From a virus: a stretch of DNA of 21,721 nt. This document shows positions 15,977 to 21,697 of the stretch, piece after piece; the first letter of the stretch is position 1; every line of letters starts with the position of its first letter. The translations under genes were made by a program, and so were the position numbers. The stretch lies in IMG/VR virus record IMGVR_UViG_3300025769_000976, positions 1 to 21,721 of that record; one strand, 5' to 3'. Under the pieces are notes generated by a model. The model worked only from the letters and a program-made list of their open reading frames with translations, searched no databases and was not told the DNA's origin.

Positions 15977-16480
15977 TCACCACAATGCCATTATATTAGC
16001 AGCAGTCGTACTAGTGTTCCAAACTTTCACAACTTGAACAGGAAAAAATGTTCCTGTTTGAAGGCCAACAAATGTTACATCGTCACCTCCTATAGTTGTT
16101 ACTCTTATGTTACCAGATGCTCCTATATATAAAACAGCTCCTTCTTGAGTACCACCATAAATAACGTATGCCTTGGCCGTATTGGTAAACACATTATCTT
16201 TCACAAGTAATGTTGTTCCGTTTACAACTTTTACTACTGTTGTCTGTGTTGAGTCTGTCGTGTTAACAATAATCATCCCCGGCTTTATACCTGCGAGTAA
16301 AAAGTCTAGGGTAGCCATATTGTTGGGATCTGTACCCACACGATTTGCATCTATGAGCTGTGTAGCGCTACCAGTAGTAGTTGTCCCTGTAGGACTGTTA
16401 ACACCTATGTTTGGAATGTCAGTGTTGTCACTTGGATTTACTGACCACGCTCTTCCTGCTTGTAATTTTTGATATGCCAT
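15977..16480 (-). CDS. Structural protein, spike-base/decoration-like
   Basis: Predicted 167-aa protein starting MAYQKLQAGRAWSVNPSDN. The N-terminal half is an extended beta segment with Thr repeats (TGTTTTGSAT). The C-terminal half has GAVLYIGASGNIRVTTIGGD, DVTFVGLQTGTFFPVQVVKV and a final ANIMALW. The 'xFxPVxVxxVxxTxTTAxxIxALx' ending is shared with small phage head-spike-base and decoration proteins such as the Rcc01079-like spike base. It lacks Cys and transmembrane segments. Its position at the head of the fibre genes supports a virion-surface role. The exact location on the particle is uncertain. Confidence 0.6.
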   Translation of the reverse strand: MAYQKLQAGRAWSVNPSDNTDIPNIGVNSPTGTTTTGSATQLIDANRVGTDPNNMATLDFLLAGIKPGMIIVNTTDSTQTTVVKVVNGTTLLVKDNVFTNTAKAYVIYGGTQEGAVLYIGASGNIRVTTIGGDDVTFVGLQTGTFFPVQVVKVWNTSTTAANIMALW

Positions 16481-16484
16481 TTTT

Positions 16485-16640
16485 TTATCTTTTGTAAGGG
16501 AATATTCTATTTAAGGTGTCTCGTCTTTCATCGCAACCACATGGCTGTCCTGTCATTTTAGATACTTTATCAACAGCTGATTTTATACCCGTTGCTTTTG
16601 TAAACTTTGCTACCGTATCTCCAAAACCTCTTGATTTCAT
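16485..16640 (-). CDS. Small protein with CGC motif, 51 aa
   Basis: The frame is open from an earlier ATG at 16670, but that start would overlap the upstream gene by 29 bases. The ATG at 16640 follows the upstream stop by one base (TAATATG) and gives MKSRGFGDTVAKFTKATGIK, which matches the start of similar marine-phage peptides I recall. The C-terminus has GQPCGCDERRDTLNRIFPYK. The Cys pair could bind metal or form a disulfide. The function is unknown. Confidence 0.65.
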   Translation of the reverse strand: MKSRGFGDTVAKFTKATGIKSAVDKVSKMTGQPCGCDERRDTLNRIFPYKR

Positions 16641-16641
16641 A

Positions 16642-16848
16642 TTATCTTTTGCACCCGAAGTTATTAGCATAATTAGCCATAGCCACTACAGGCTTTGAAT
16701 AATTATTTTTGTTTCTCATAATTTTTGATGCGGCAGAACAAGTTGATGTACCAGGCATATTTTTCTTTACCCAATTGGTAAACTTGCCTTGATTCTTTTT
16801 TGCAATCATAGGAAAAGCTCCCTTTTTTGTTCTTCCTCTTGCAGCCAT
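16642..16848 (-). CDS. Small basic protein, 68 aa
   Basis: Begins MAARGRTKKGAFPMIAKKNQ and is strongly basic. It has two cysteines in STCSAASK and NNFGCKR at the end, with ANYANNF before the last one. It resembles unannotated small proteins of Bacteroidota and other marine phages. Its ATG overlaps the stop of the preceding 70-aa gene by one base (TAATG), indicating coupled translation. A nucleic-acid-binding or virion-interior role is a guess from composition. Confidence 0.65.
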   Translation of the reverse strand: MAARGRTKKGAFPMIAKKNQGKFTNWVKKNMPGTSTCSAASKIMRNKNNYSKPVVAMANYANNFGCKR

Positions 16849-17060
16849 TATTTTCTAATTAATGATCCGATGTGATCTTTTACACTTCTTTTTTCTCCGT
16901 GTGATTCGTATGTCATCGAGTGATCACCACCGTATGCATGTCCATAAAGTTTTTTAGACATCGCTTTACTTTCATCTCTTCTAGCTTTATAGCTTTGAGA
17001 TTTTTTGCCATGACGAGCTCCTAGAGATTCGTCTAATCTAGCGTTATATCCTTGTTTCAT
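16848..17060 (-). CDS. Small basic protein with YxARxDES repeats, 70 aa
   Basis: Contains two copies of a short motif: YNARLDES (5-12) and YKARRDES (24-31). A His/Gly-rich middle (GHAYGGDHSMTYESHGE) and a basic end follow. Function unknown; similar peptides are frequent in marine phage late regions. It is the first gene after a perfect TAnnTTTG element at 17087-17094, with a 26-base leader, so it probably starts a transcription unit that runs into the fibre genes. Confidence 0.65.
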   Translation of the reverse strand: MKQGYNARLDESLGARHGKKSQSYKARRDESKAMSKKLYGHAYGGDHSMTYESHGEKRSVKDHIGSLIRK

Positions 17061-17086
17061 AATGTTAAAATTTTAAATTATAAATA

Positions 17087-17094
17087 CAAAGATA
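17087..17094 (-). promoter_or_regulatory. Bacteroidota-type -7 promoter element before fibre genes
   Basis: The minus strand reads TATCTTTG, a perfect TAnnTTTG match, directly abutting the TAG stop of the 96-aa gene and 26 bases before the ATG at 17060. The spacing is identical to that of the element at 60-67. No clear -33 TTTG was found. Confidence 0.6.
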
Positions 17095-17385
17095 CTAATA
17101 TTTTCCTTTCCTATTTTTGGGTGAACTTTTGGTTGATCCCCCTGGTCCAGACCAGAGAGTTTTGCACGCCCAATAGCGTGCTGTAAGTTTTGATTTTGCT
17201 TGGCCGCACTTGTGTCGAGCTCTGAAAGATTTCCTTGCGGCACTACTATAGTTATGACCATAACCTGTAGCCCCGAAATGAATAAGTTTTTCTTGTCCTC
17301 CCGAACAAGCTTTTACCATTTTCTTTTTTCCTGCTCTGTCGCTTTTGGTAACGACATTACATTTCATTTTACTTTTGTCAGCCAT
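17095..17385 (-). CDS. DUF6321-like small basic protein, 96 aa
   Basis: Basic protein with four spaced cysteines: MKCNVV, VKACSGGQEK, RARHKCGQ and YWACKTLW. The core KLIHFGATGYGHN, then ARKSFRARHKC and ARYWACK, matches what I recall of the DUF6321 family found in marine phages (xxRFGxx...RKSFRARHxC...YWxCK). The His/Cys pattern suggests zinc binding and hints at a degenerate nuclease or zinc-finger fold, but no activity is assigned. It is chained to the preceding gene by TAATG at 17385-17387. Confidence 0.7.
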   Translation of the reverse strand: MADKSKMKCNVVTKSDRAGKKKMVKACSGGQEKLIHFGATGYGHNYSSAARKSFRARHKCGQAKSKLTARYWACKTLWSGPGGSTKSSPKNRKGKY

Positions 17386-17627
17386 TATGCGTTTCTTACT
17401 TTAGCGGCTCTTGTGTTAGAAACAACAGTCTTGCCTCTTGAGCCTTCTCTTTTTTTCTTTCTAGCGGTTGCTGCTAATTGTCTCTTTGACAATCTACGTG
17501 CTTTTGCTAAAGGCAAACAGCGATCAGGATTCTTTTTATCTTTACTCGTACCACATGGTCCTTTTATTTTACCATCTGTACCAATACGAACCCATTTTTG
17601 TTCACGCCATTTTTTTAACTCGCCCAT
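17385..17627 (-). CDS. DUF5872-like small basic protein, 80 aa
   Basis: Begins MGELKKWREQKWVRIGTDGK, continues GPCGTSKDKKNPDRCLPLAK, and ends in a Lys/Arg-rich helix with ARKKKREGSRG. The order 'W..EKWV.IG...PCG........CLPLAKARRLSK' corresponds to the phage family DUF5872 as I remember it. The two cysteines may be paired. Function unknown; the charge suggests nucleic-acid binding. Start and stop overlap neighbours by one base on both sides. Confidence 0.7.
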   Translation of the reverse strand: MGELKKWREQKWVRIGTDGKIKGPCGTSKDKKNPDRCLPLAKARRLSKRQLAATARKKKREGSRGKTVVSNTRAAKVRNA

Positions 17628-17746
17628 TATTTTTTAGGTTTCTTCATAGACTTTAGCAGTCTATCAATTTTTCCTGCTTGAGCTTTGTGCATCGCCGATG
17701 CTTTTTTGAGTTGAGATGATATCTCTCTAAGTTTTTTTGCGTCCAT
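17627..17746 (-). CDS. Small helical protein, 39 aa
   Basis: A frame from ATG at 17746 to TAA at 17627 encodes a Lys-rich, Gly-poor helical peptide starting MDAKKLREISSQLKKASAMH. It includes KAQAGKIDRLLKSM and ends KKPKK. It is linked to both neighbours by one-base TAATG overlaps, which strongly supports its reality despite its size. Function unknown. Confidence 0.65.
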   Translation of the reverse strand: MDAKKLREISSQLKKASAMHKAQAGKIDRLLKSMKKPKK

Positions 17747-17880
17747 TACTTTTTCATTTTAGCACCTGCAATACGGTCTGCTTGTGTAGGCTTTGGATTA
17801 TTGTCTATACCAGCCATAACGCTGAGCATACCAAACGCAGGTCTTTTACCTCTGCGGGTTTTTTTATTCATTTTACTCAT
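17746..17880 (-). CDS. Small basic protein, 44 aa
   Basis: A frame from ATG at 17880 to TAA at 17746. It starts MSKMNKKTRRGKRPAFGML and contains the segment NPKPTQADRIAGAKMKK, a pattern I recall from unannotated phage peptides. A second ATG at codon 4 is a possible alternative start. It is coupled to the next gene by TAATG. Function unknown. Confidence 0.65.
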   Translation of the reverse strand: MSKMNKKTRRGKRPAFGMLSVMAGIDNNPKPTQADRIAGAKMKK

Positions 17881-17886
17881 AACAAA

Positions 17887-17976
17887 CTATTTACAAGCGT
17901 CTTGCGTATTGTCACAATGTCCTGAAACATCAGACGTATTACCGCAATGGCACTCTGGTTGATTTACGTTTTTCAT
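17887..17976 (-). CDS. Cysteine-rich micro-protein, 29 aa
   Basis: A frame from ATG at 17976 to TAG at 17887. Cysteines lie at 9, 11, 21 and 28, in PECHCGNTSDVSGHCDNTQ and near the end (ACK). The layout C-x-C-G-x-T...G-x-C-D resembles CDGSH iron-sulfur motifs, but the spacing is one residue too long and the expected His ligand is Gln. A zinc knuckle through four Cys is an alternative. Its ATG overlaps the upstream stop (ATGA), supporting translation. Confidence 0.55.
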   Translation of the reverse strand: MKNVNQPECHCGNTSDVSGHCDNTQDACK

Positions 17977-18131
17977 CTTTTACTTTTTTTAGCGTAGTTA
18001 GGATCTTTACAATATTTACTAGCGGCCATATTTGCATAAGCTGAAGGATAAGTGTCAAAGGTTCTTTTCGCCCACGCGATTCCCGCAGGGCAAATTTTAT
18101 TACCTTTCTTTTTAGTTCTTCCCTTAGCCAT
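17973..18131 (-). CDS. Small protein with CPxGIAWAKRTFD motif, 52 aa
   Basis: A frame from ATG at 18131 to TGA at 17973. The basic N-terminus (MAKGRTKKKGNK) leads into ICPAGIAWAKRTFDTYPSAY and then ANMAASKYCKDPNYAKK. I recall this arrangement from many marine phage peptides, usually annotated as hypothetical. Two cysteines flank the conserved core. It overlaps the stop of the upstream gene by one base and the next ATG by four. Confidence 0.7.
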   Translation of the reverse strand: MAKGRTKKKGNKICPAGIAWAKRTFDTYPSAYANMAASKYCKDPNYAKKSKR

Positions 18132-18283
18132 TAGTATCCGCTCATTTTTTTCTCCATCCCATATCCAGGGTTGTTTTTCTTTTTGCCTTTCATCATTTTA
18201 GAAAATGAATCGGCTTGTGCTTTTCCTATTGCGTTGTAAGGAAAAACTCTCGATGTTCCGTTAGGTAGTTTTACTGTTGGCAT
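18131..18283 (-). CDS. Small basic protein, 50 aa
   Basis: A frame from ATG at 18283 to TAA at 18131. It begins MPTVKLPNGTSRVFPYNAIG, has KAQADSFSKMMKGKKK in the middle, and ends with the Gly/Tyr/Met stretch NPGYGMEKKMSGY. The start lies 23 bases inside the upstream 65-aa gene. Similar peptides with a VKLPNGxxxxFPY opening occur in other marine phages to my recollection. Function unknown. Confidence 0.65.
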   Translation of the reverse strand: MPTVKLPNGTSRVFPYNAIGKAQADSFSKMMKGKKKNNPGYGMEKKMSGY

Positions 18284-18458
18284 TTTTATAAATGTTTTTA
18301 ACTTTTATTGAATCTTTTACTTTAGGATTTCTACTCTCCTTGTATGCAGGATTGTAAGGCATTCCACCAGGCCCAATCTTGAATTTTGTCATCAGCGTAT
18401 CAATTTGCTTGTTACGCATAGGTATAGAGTCGTGTATTTTTTTTCTTGGATCACGCAT
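18261..18458 (-). CDS. Small basic protein, 65 aa
   Basis: Begins MRDPRKKIHDSIPMRNKQID and contains KFKIGPGGMPYNPAYKESR and DSIKVKNIYKNANSK. Basic and probably partly disordered. A second ATG (codon 14) could also serve as the start. It follows the 40-aa Lys-rich gene with a two-base gap. I do not recognise a function. Confidence 0.6.
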   Translation of the reverse strand: MRDPRKKIHDSIPMRNKQIDTLMTKFKIGPGGMPYNPAYKESRNPKVKDSIKVKNIYKNANSKTT

Positions 18459-18460
18459 GA

Positions 18461-18583
18461 CTATTCTTCTCTAGTTCGTTCTTCATAACTCTCACCGTTC
18501 CAGTGACGATATGTTATTATTTTTTTCTTTGGCGCTTCGGGTTTTTTCTCCGCAGCTTTTTTTGTTGTTGCTTTTTTTGCCAT
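18461..18583 (-). CDS. Lys/Ala-rich small protein, 40 aa
   Basis: A frame from ATG at 18583 to TAG at 18461. The N-terminal half is a histone-H1-like Lys/Ala/Pro tract (MAKKATTKKAAEKKPEAPKK). The second half is a short aromatic and acidic segment, IITYRHWNGESYEERTREE. The bipartite charge could let it bridge nucleic acid and a protein. It lies five bases after the stop of the membrane/coiled-coil gene. Function unknown. Confidence 0.6.
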   Translation of the reverse strand: MAKKATTKKAAEKKPEAPKKKIITYRHWNGESYEERTREE

Positions 18584-18588
18584 GATTA

Positions 18589-18939
18589 TTAGACTTTTCG
18601 ATTTAAATTTTTGAGTTCAGTTAATTTTTCAATCATCTCTTTCTGCATGTCTATGATCATTTGTTCTAACTGGTCGTTACGTGTTTCCATCTGATCGTTG
18701 ATAGAAGATAGAGATTCATTTTTCTTTTGAAGTTTATTTACTTCATCAGGCTGCTGGCCTATAATTGTATAGACTACCATCCCAAGACTTGATACCAAAG
18801 TACCTACTATTGCCACAAATAAATCTTTGTTTACAGGTGGTATTTCTATAAAACTAAGAAATAAAAGTAAGCACACAACCAGTACAAATATCCCCAATGC
18901 ACCTATGTAGTGCCGTATATCCTTTCTCTCATTTGTCAT
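18589..18939 (-). CDS. Two-TM protein with C-terminal coiled coil, 116 aa
   Basis: An upstream ATG at 18960 overlaps the -7 promoter element and would lie before the expected transcript start. I therefore choose the ATG at 18939 (MTNERKDIRHYIG). Hydrophobic segments at about 11-32 and 38-60 form a hairpin in the membrane. They are followed by a polar coiled coil (about 65-112, KLQKKNESLSSINDQMETRN onward). The plan resembles small phage membrane proteins of unknown role; a holin-like or membrane-anchoring function is possible. It is the first gene of the small-protein operon, downstream of the interlocked promoter pair. Confidence 0.75.
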   Translation of the reverse strand: MTNERKDIRHYIGALGIFVLVVCLLLFLSFIEIPPVNKDLFVAIVGTLVSSLGMVVYTIIGQQPDEVNKLQKKNESLSSINDQMETRNDQLEQMIIDMQKEMIEKLTELKNLNRKV

Positions 18940-18946
18940 AATTGTA

Positions 18947-18954
18947 TATCTTTG
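18947..18954 (+). promoter_or_regulatory. Plus-strand -7 element for the winged-helix gene
   Basis: The plus strand reads TATCTTTG, a perfect TAnnTTTG match, 25 bases before the ATG at 18980. The transcript would start near 18961. It faces the minus-strand element at 18958-18965 three bases away. A TTTG at 18932-18935 is too close for a standard -33 element. Confidence 0.5.
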
Positions 18955-18957
18955 ATA

Positions 18958-18965
18958 CAAAGTTA
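18958..18965 (-). promoter_or_regulatory. Minus-strand -7 element for the small-protein operon
   Basis: The minus strand reads TAACTTTG, a perfect TAnnTTTG match, 18 bases before the ATG at 18939. Together with 18947-18954 it forms CTTTG-3 bases-CAAAG, so the two elements cannot be bound by polymerase at the same time. It also decides the start of the two-TM gene. Confidence 0.55.
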
Positions 18966-18979
18966 TAAAATTAAATCTA

Positions 18980-19432
18980 ATGAAAAATCGCCGTGAAAGG
19001 GACTATATGAAATATTGGAGAGTCATCCGTTATTTCGTCAAAAGAAAATACGGTATTAATACTGAAGAGCTAGACATGCTCTTTTTTTTGTATAGTGAAG
19101 AATATTTTAACGTAGATAAATTTAAAGAGTTCAACAGTCTTTTAGGATGGAACAAAAAAAGATTTAAAAAACTTCGCAAGGAAGGGTGGATAGAAGTTGT
19201 AAAGCCTTACAAGTTCGGAGGCCCTAAAGCCTTATACGGCCTATCATTCAAGACGGTACACCTAATCAGGTCGATATATGACAAGCTAGAGGGGGGTCCC
19301 ATACCTACAGCAAAAAGCAAAAATCCTATCTTTTTAGCTAAGGCTGGTTACTCGGACAAGGTATATCGAAAAGCTATTGAGCGTATGAACGAGGCTATAA
19401 GACAAGAACAATGTCATTCTCTCGAATTATAG
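18980..19432 (+). CDS. Probable winged-helix DNA-binding protein
   Basis: The only convincing plus-strand gene, 150 aa. A basic N-terminus (MKNRRERDYMKYWRVIRYFV) precedes an alpha-helical segment with LDMLFFLYSEEYF, then the helix-turn-helix-like FNSLLGWNKKRFKKLRKEGW followed by IEVV, and a beta-hairpin ending ALYGLSFK. That order matches MarR-like winged helices. The C-terminal part (PIPTAKSKNPIF, DKVYRKAIERMN) resembles a family I recall from flavobacterial phages. Being divergent from the late genes, with an interlocked promoter, it is a candidate regulator of them; this is inference. Its end overlaps the end of groES by 38 bases in convergent orientation, with no terminator visible between them. 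Confidence 0.7.
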   Translation: MKNRRERDYMKYWRVIRYFVKRKYGINTEELDMLFFLYSEEYFNVDKFKEFNSLLGWNKKRFKKLRKEGWIEVVKPYKFGGPKALYGLSFKTVHLIRSIYDKLEGGPIPTAKSKNPIFLAKAGYSDKVYRKAIERMNEAIRQEQCHSLEL

Positions 19433-19652
19433 TAAAGGGCTCATCATGGATCATCATCGTATAACCCGCTCTTTTGTCGTAGTATATCTCGCTATCTTTC
19501 TCGATAGCTACAACGTCAGTGCCTATTGCAACAATCCTGCCCTTCTTATACCTAAGCTGATTAGCATCTTCATCAGAAAGTAATAATCCCGATGAGGTTT
19601 TTATCTTCTCGTTTATTTCTTTTATAACAACGTACTTACCTATTGGTTTCAT
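19395..19652 (-). CDS. groES: Co-chaperonin GroES (Cpn10)
   Basis: Predicted 85-aa phage GroES, the heptameric lid of the GroEL chamber. The start MKPIGKYVVIKEI is the first strand. NEKIKTSSGLLLSDEDANQL corresponds to the flexible loop that docks on GroEL. GRIVAIGTD follows, as in GroES VLAVGNG. The C-terminus PFTIIRENDIVLVL matches the last strand. It is slightly shorter than the ~95-aa host protein, mainly in the roof loop region. The ATG overlaps the groEL stop by four bases, so the pair is translationally coupled, with groEL first, the reverse of the usual bacterial groES-groEL order. Confidence 0.85.
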   Translation of the reverse strand: MKPIGKYVVIKEINEKIKTSSGLLLSDEDANQLRYKKGRIVAIGTDVVAIEKDSEIYYDKRAGYTMMIHDEPFTIIRENDIVLVL

Positions 19653-21395
19653 TTCGCGTCGTAACTTCTAGCCATAGTTATAATAGCGTTAGTAGATAAT
19701 ATTGTTGTGGCTACTGACACTGCATTAGTCAGTGCTTCTTTGGTAACCTTTAGCGGATCAATAATTCCCATTTTGATCATGTCTCCTCTTTTTTTGGTCT
19801 TCACGTTGCATCCCTCCCATACTTTGTTCTCGGTGTCCCAGCTGACATACTTATGCTGCTTGTCTCTCGCTATGCCTGCATTACTCAAAATCGTATTACT
19901 AGGCTCATGTAAAACATCTAATAAAACTGCGATAGCAGTTTTTCGCGATTTTGAATTGCTAGTTAGGTATGATTTGTTAAGCATATCGGTACACATCAGA
20001 TAGGCAACCCCACCTCCAGGAAGTATCCCTTCTTCCAAGGCAGAGCGTACCGCACATACCGCATCATCAACACGGTCATACAGCTCCTTCTGCTCTAGGT
20101 CTGTGTTACCTCCCACGTATATTACACCAATCCCCCCAGTAAGTGAGGCAATACGTTGTTTTATAAATTCTTTATCGGCTTTTGATTTAGTTATCTTATG
20201 CTGCTCCCATAACTGGTCTACTCGTTCTTTTACTTTGTCATCGTTATCTATCTCAGAGTCTTTGACTATCACCGTCTCATCTTTGGATACGATTATTTTC
20301 TTTGCCTTACCCAAATCCTCAAAAGTAATTGTCATCGTTATCTATCTCAGAGTCTTTGACTATCACCGTCTCATCTTTGGATACGATTATTTTCTTTGCC
20401 TTGCCTAAATCCTCAAAAGTAATTAGGCTCAGGTCATCGCCTGTACTCTCCGAAAAATAAGTAGCACCAACTGACAAAGCTATATCGTTCATCAGCTCTT
20501 GTTGTTTGTAACCAAAATTGGGAGGAATGATAGTACAAAGTTTCAAGTTGTTTTTCATAACGTTAGCGGCTAAAGTATTGATAACGTTTTGTGAACAAGG
20601 TGCTATGATAAGCAGTTTTTTGTTCTGGTTTATTATAGGCTTTAGAATGGTCTCGATAGATAATATATTATTTATCTCTGCATCACATACAAGCACGTGC
20701 ACATCATCGAGTATACACTGGTCTTTCTTCTGATCGTTTATAAACAAATGCGAAGAATATCCCCGGTCTACTTTTATCCCTTGCGTAGTCTGCGAGTAGG
20801 TCTTACTATCATCGCTCTTCTCAATGGTTACTATACCATCTTTACCGACAGCCTTATATGTATCGGCGATTATCTTCCCTAGCTCTTTGTCATTGTTGCA
20901 TGATATGGTTGCCACATCTAGCAGCTTCTCATCATCCACCTGAACCGCTATATTAGAAAGCTCATTTATGATTATATCTTTCACTGCATTTATCTCACGT
21001 ATCACTTCTGTCTTGTCAGACACGTTCTGTACTTGTCCGCGCATAGGATCAAACTCCTTTATCGCATTAAGCACTATAGCCTCAGTAAGAACTATTGATG
21101 TGGTAGTGCCATCACCTGCATGGGTGGCCGTCCTCTCTGCCGCCTCTTTCATCATACGCACCGCAAGGTTCTCTACCGGGTCCAACAAAGATATACTCTT
21201 GGCTACAGTAACCCCATCCTTGGTAACAGTGATACCTTTCAAATGCTCCTGCGATTCTATCAGCACCGTCTCGCCTAGCGGACCTAAGGTCGACTTAACA
21301 CAACGTGCTATCTTTTTAATTCCTGAGATAAGTTTCTCTCTGGCCTCTTTGTCAAAATGTAATTCTTTAGGTGAATATCCTCCCGATGTATTCAT
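19649..21395 (-). pseudogene. groEL: Chaperonin GroEL, interrupted by a 94-bp duplication
   Basis: Phage-encoded chaperonin. The 5' frame (20319-21395, 358 aa) carries the equatorial ATPase residues in TKDGVTVAK (Asp60) and AGDGTTTS (Asp95) and most of the apical domain. The 3' frame (19649-20335, 228 aa) carries GGIGVIYVGG, DRVDDAV (the D398 equivalent), EEGILPGGGVAY and MGIIDPLKVTKEALTNAVSVA. A 94-bp tandem duplication near the apical end shifts the frame. Removing one copy leaves exactly 551 codons in one frame, a 550-aa protein close to the usual 548. The C-terminus lacks the GGM tail. The break may be an assembly artefact, in which case the gene is intact in the phage. It forms an operon with groES, with a TAnnTTTG element 31 bases upstream. 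Confidence 0.88.
20237..20424 (-). repeat. 94-bp tandem duplication inside groEL
   Basis: Copies at 20237-20330 and 20331-20424 match at 92 of 94 bases. The differences (20309/20403 a/g and 20312/20406 c/t) are third-codon changes in Gly and Leu codons, so both copies encode the same residues. Ninety-four is not a multiple of three, hence the frameshift and the premature end DNDDNYF. Confidence 0.97.
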
Positions 21396-21426
21396 GTGAT
21401 TTGATTTAAATTAAATTAGATTAAAA

Positions 21427-21434
21427 CAAAGGTA
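21427..21434 (-). promoter_or_regulatory. -7 promoter element for groEL-groES
   Basis: The minus strand reads TACCTTTG, matching TAnnTTTG, 31 bases before the groEL ATG at 21395. The leader contains AATCTAATTTAATTTAA. A TTTTACAC half-site directly abuts the upstream edge of the element (21435-21442), placing a possible repressor within the promoter. Confidence 0.55.
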
Positions 21435-21587
21435 GTGTAAAAAATGTTGATTTTTTTTCCTTTAGGTGACTTTTTATTTTTTTATACTTTATTACTTTTT
21501 TTTCGACTCCACGCGAGGAAATATTAACATAATCAACACTACCCTTGATAATCAGATAGTTAGGTGCTAAAAATCAACACTAAATTC

Positions 21588-21613
21588 TACACTCGAGTGT
21601 AAAAGTTTTACAC
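21588..21613. promoter_or_regulatory. Two overlapping palindromes, probable operator
   Basis: TACACTCGAGTGTA (21588-21601) is a perfect 14-base palindrome. GTGTAAAAGTTTTACAC (21597-21613) is a perfect 8-base inverted repeat around a single G. They share the GTGT at 21597-21600 and the A at 21601, so a dimeric protein could occupy either site but probably not both. No T-tract follows on either strand, which argues against a terminator. Confidence 0.55.
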
Positions 21614-21687
21614 TAATTGCTGTTTGTAACATCAATAAACCAAATTAGTGCGATTACTAAAATCCAAAATGTTATGTCGTCAACCAT
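21613..21687 (-). CDS. Possible 24-aa single-pass membrane peptide
   Basis: A short frame from ATG at 21687 to TAG at 21613. It encodes a negatively charged start (MVDDIT), a continuous hydrophobic stretch FWILVIALIWFI, and a polar end (DVTNSN). The composition is like a small transmembrane peptide rather than random AT-rich sequence. The frame lies between two palindromic sites, so its expression could be regulated by the same protein. No perfect -7 element precedes it, so it remains tentative. Confidence 0.3.
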   Translation of the reverse strand: MVDDITFWILVIALIWFIDVTNSN

Positions 21688-21697
21688 AATTTTATGT

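Noticed and set aside
16641-16670. Earlier ATG at 16670 for the 51-aa CGC protein
   Set aside because: It would overlap the upstream gene by 29 bases, and the extra residues do not match the pattern recalled for the family. The ATG at 16640 follows the upstream stop by one base.
17200-17637. A 145-codon plus-strand open frame opposite the small basic genes
   Set aside because: It is antisense to the DUF6321-like and DUF5872-like genes, which are supported by family patterns and TAATG coupling. The translated product is Phe/Ser-rich with no domain.
18937-18960. Earlier ATG at 18960 as the start of the two-TM protein
   Set aside because: It overlaps the TAACTTTG promoter element and would precede the expected transcript start. 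The ATG at 18939 gives a sensible short leader.
20319-20335. Programmed frameshifting or a split two-protein chaperonin
   Set aside because: The break is fully explained by a 94-bp duplication with silent differences. No slippery sequence is needed, and the second ATG is created by the duplication junction itself.
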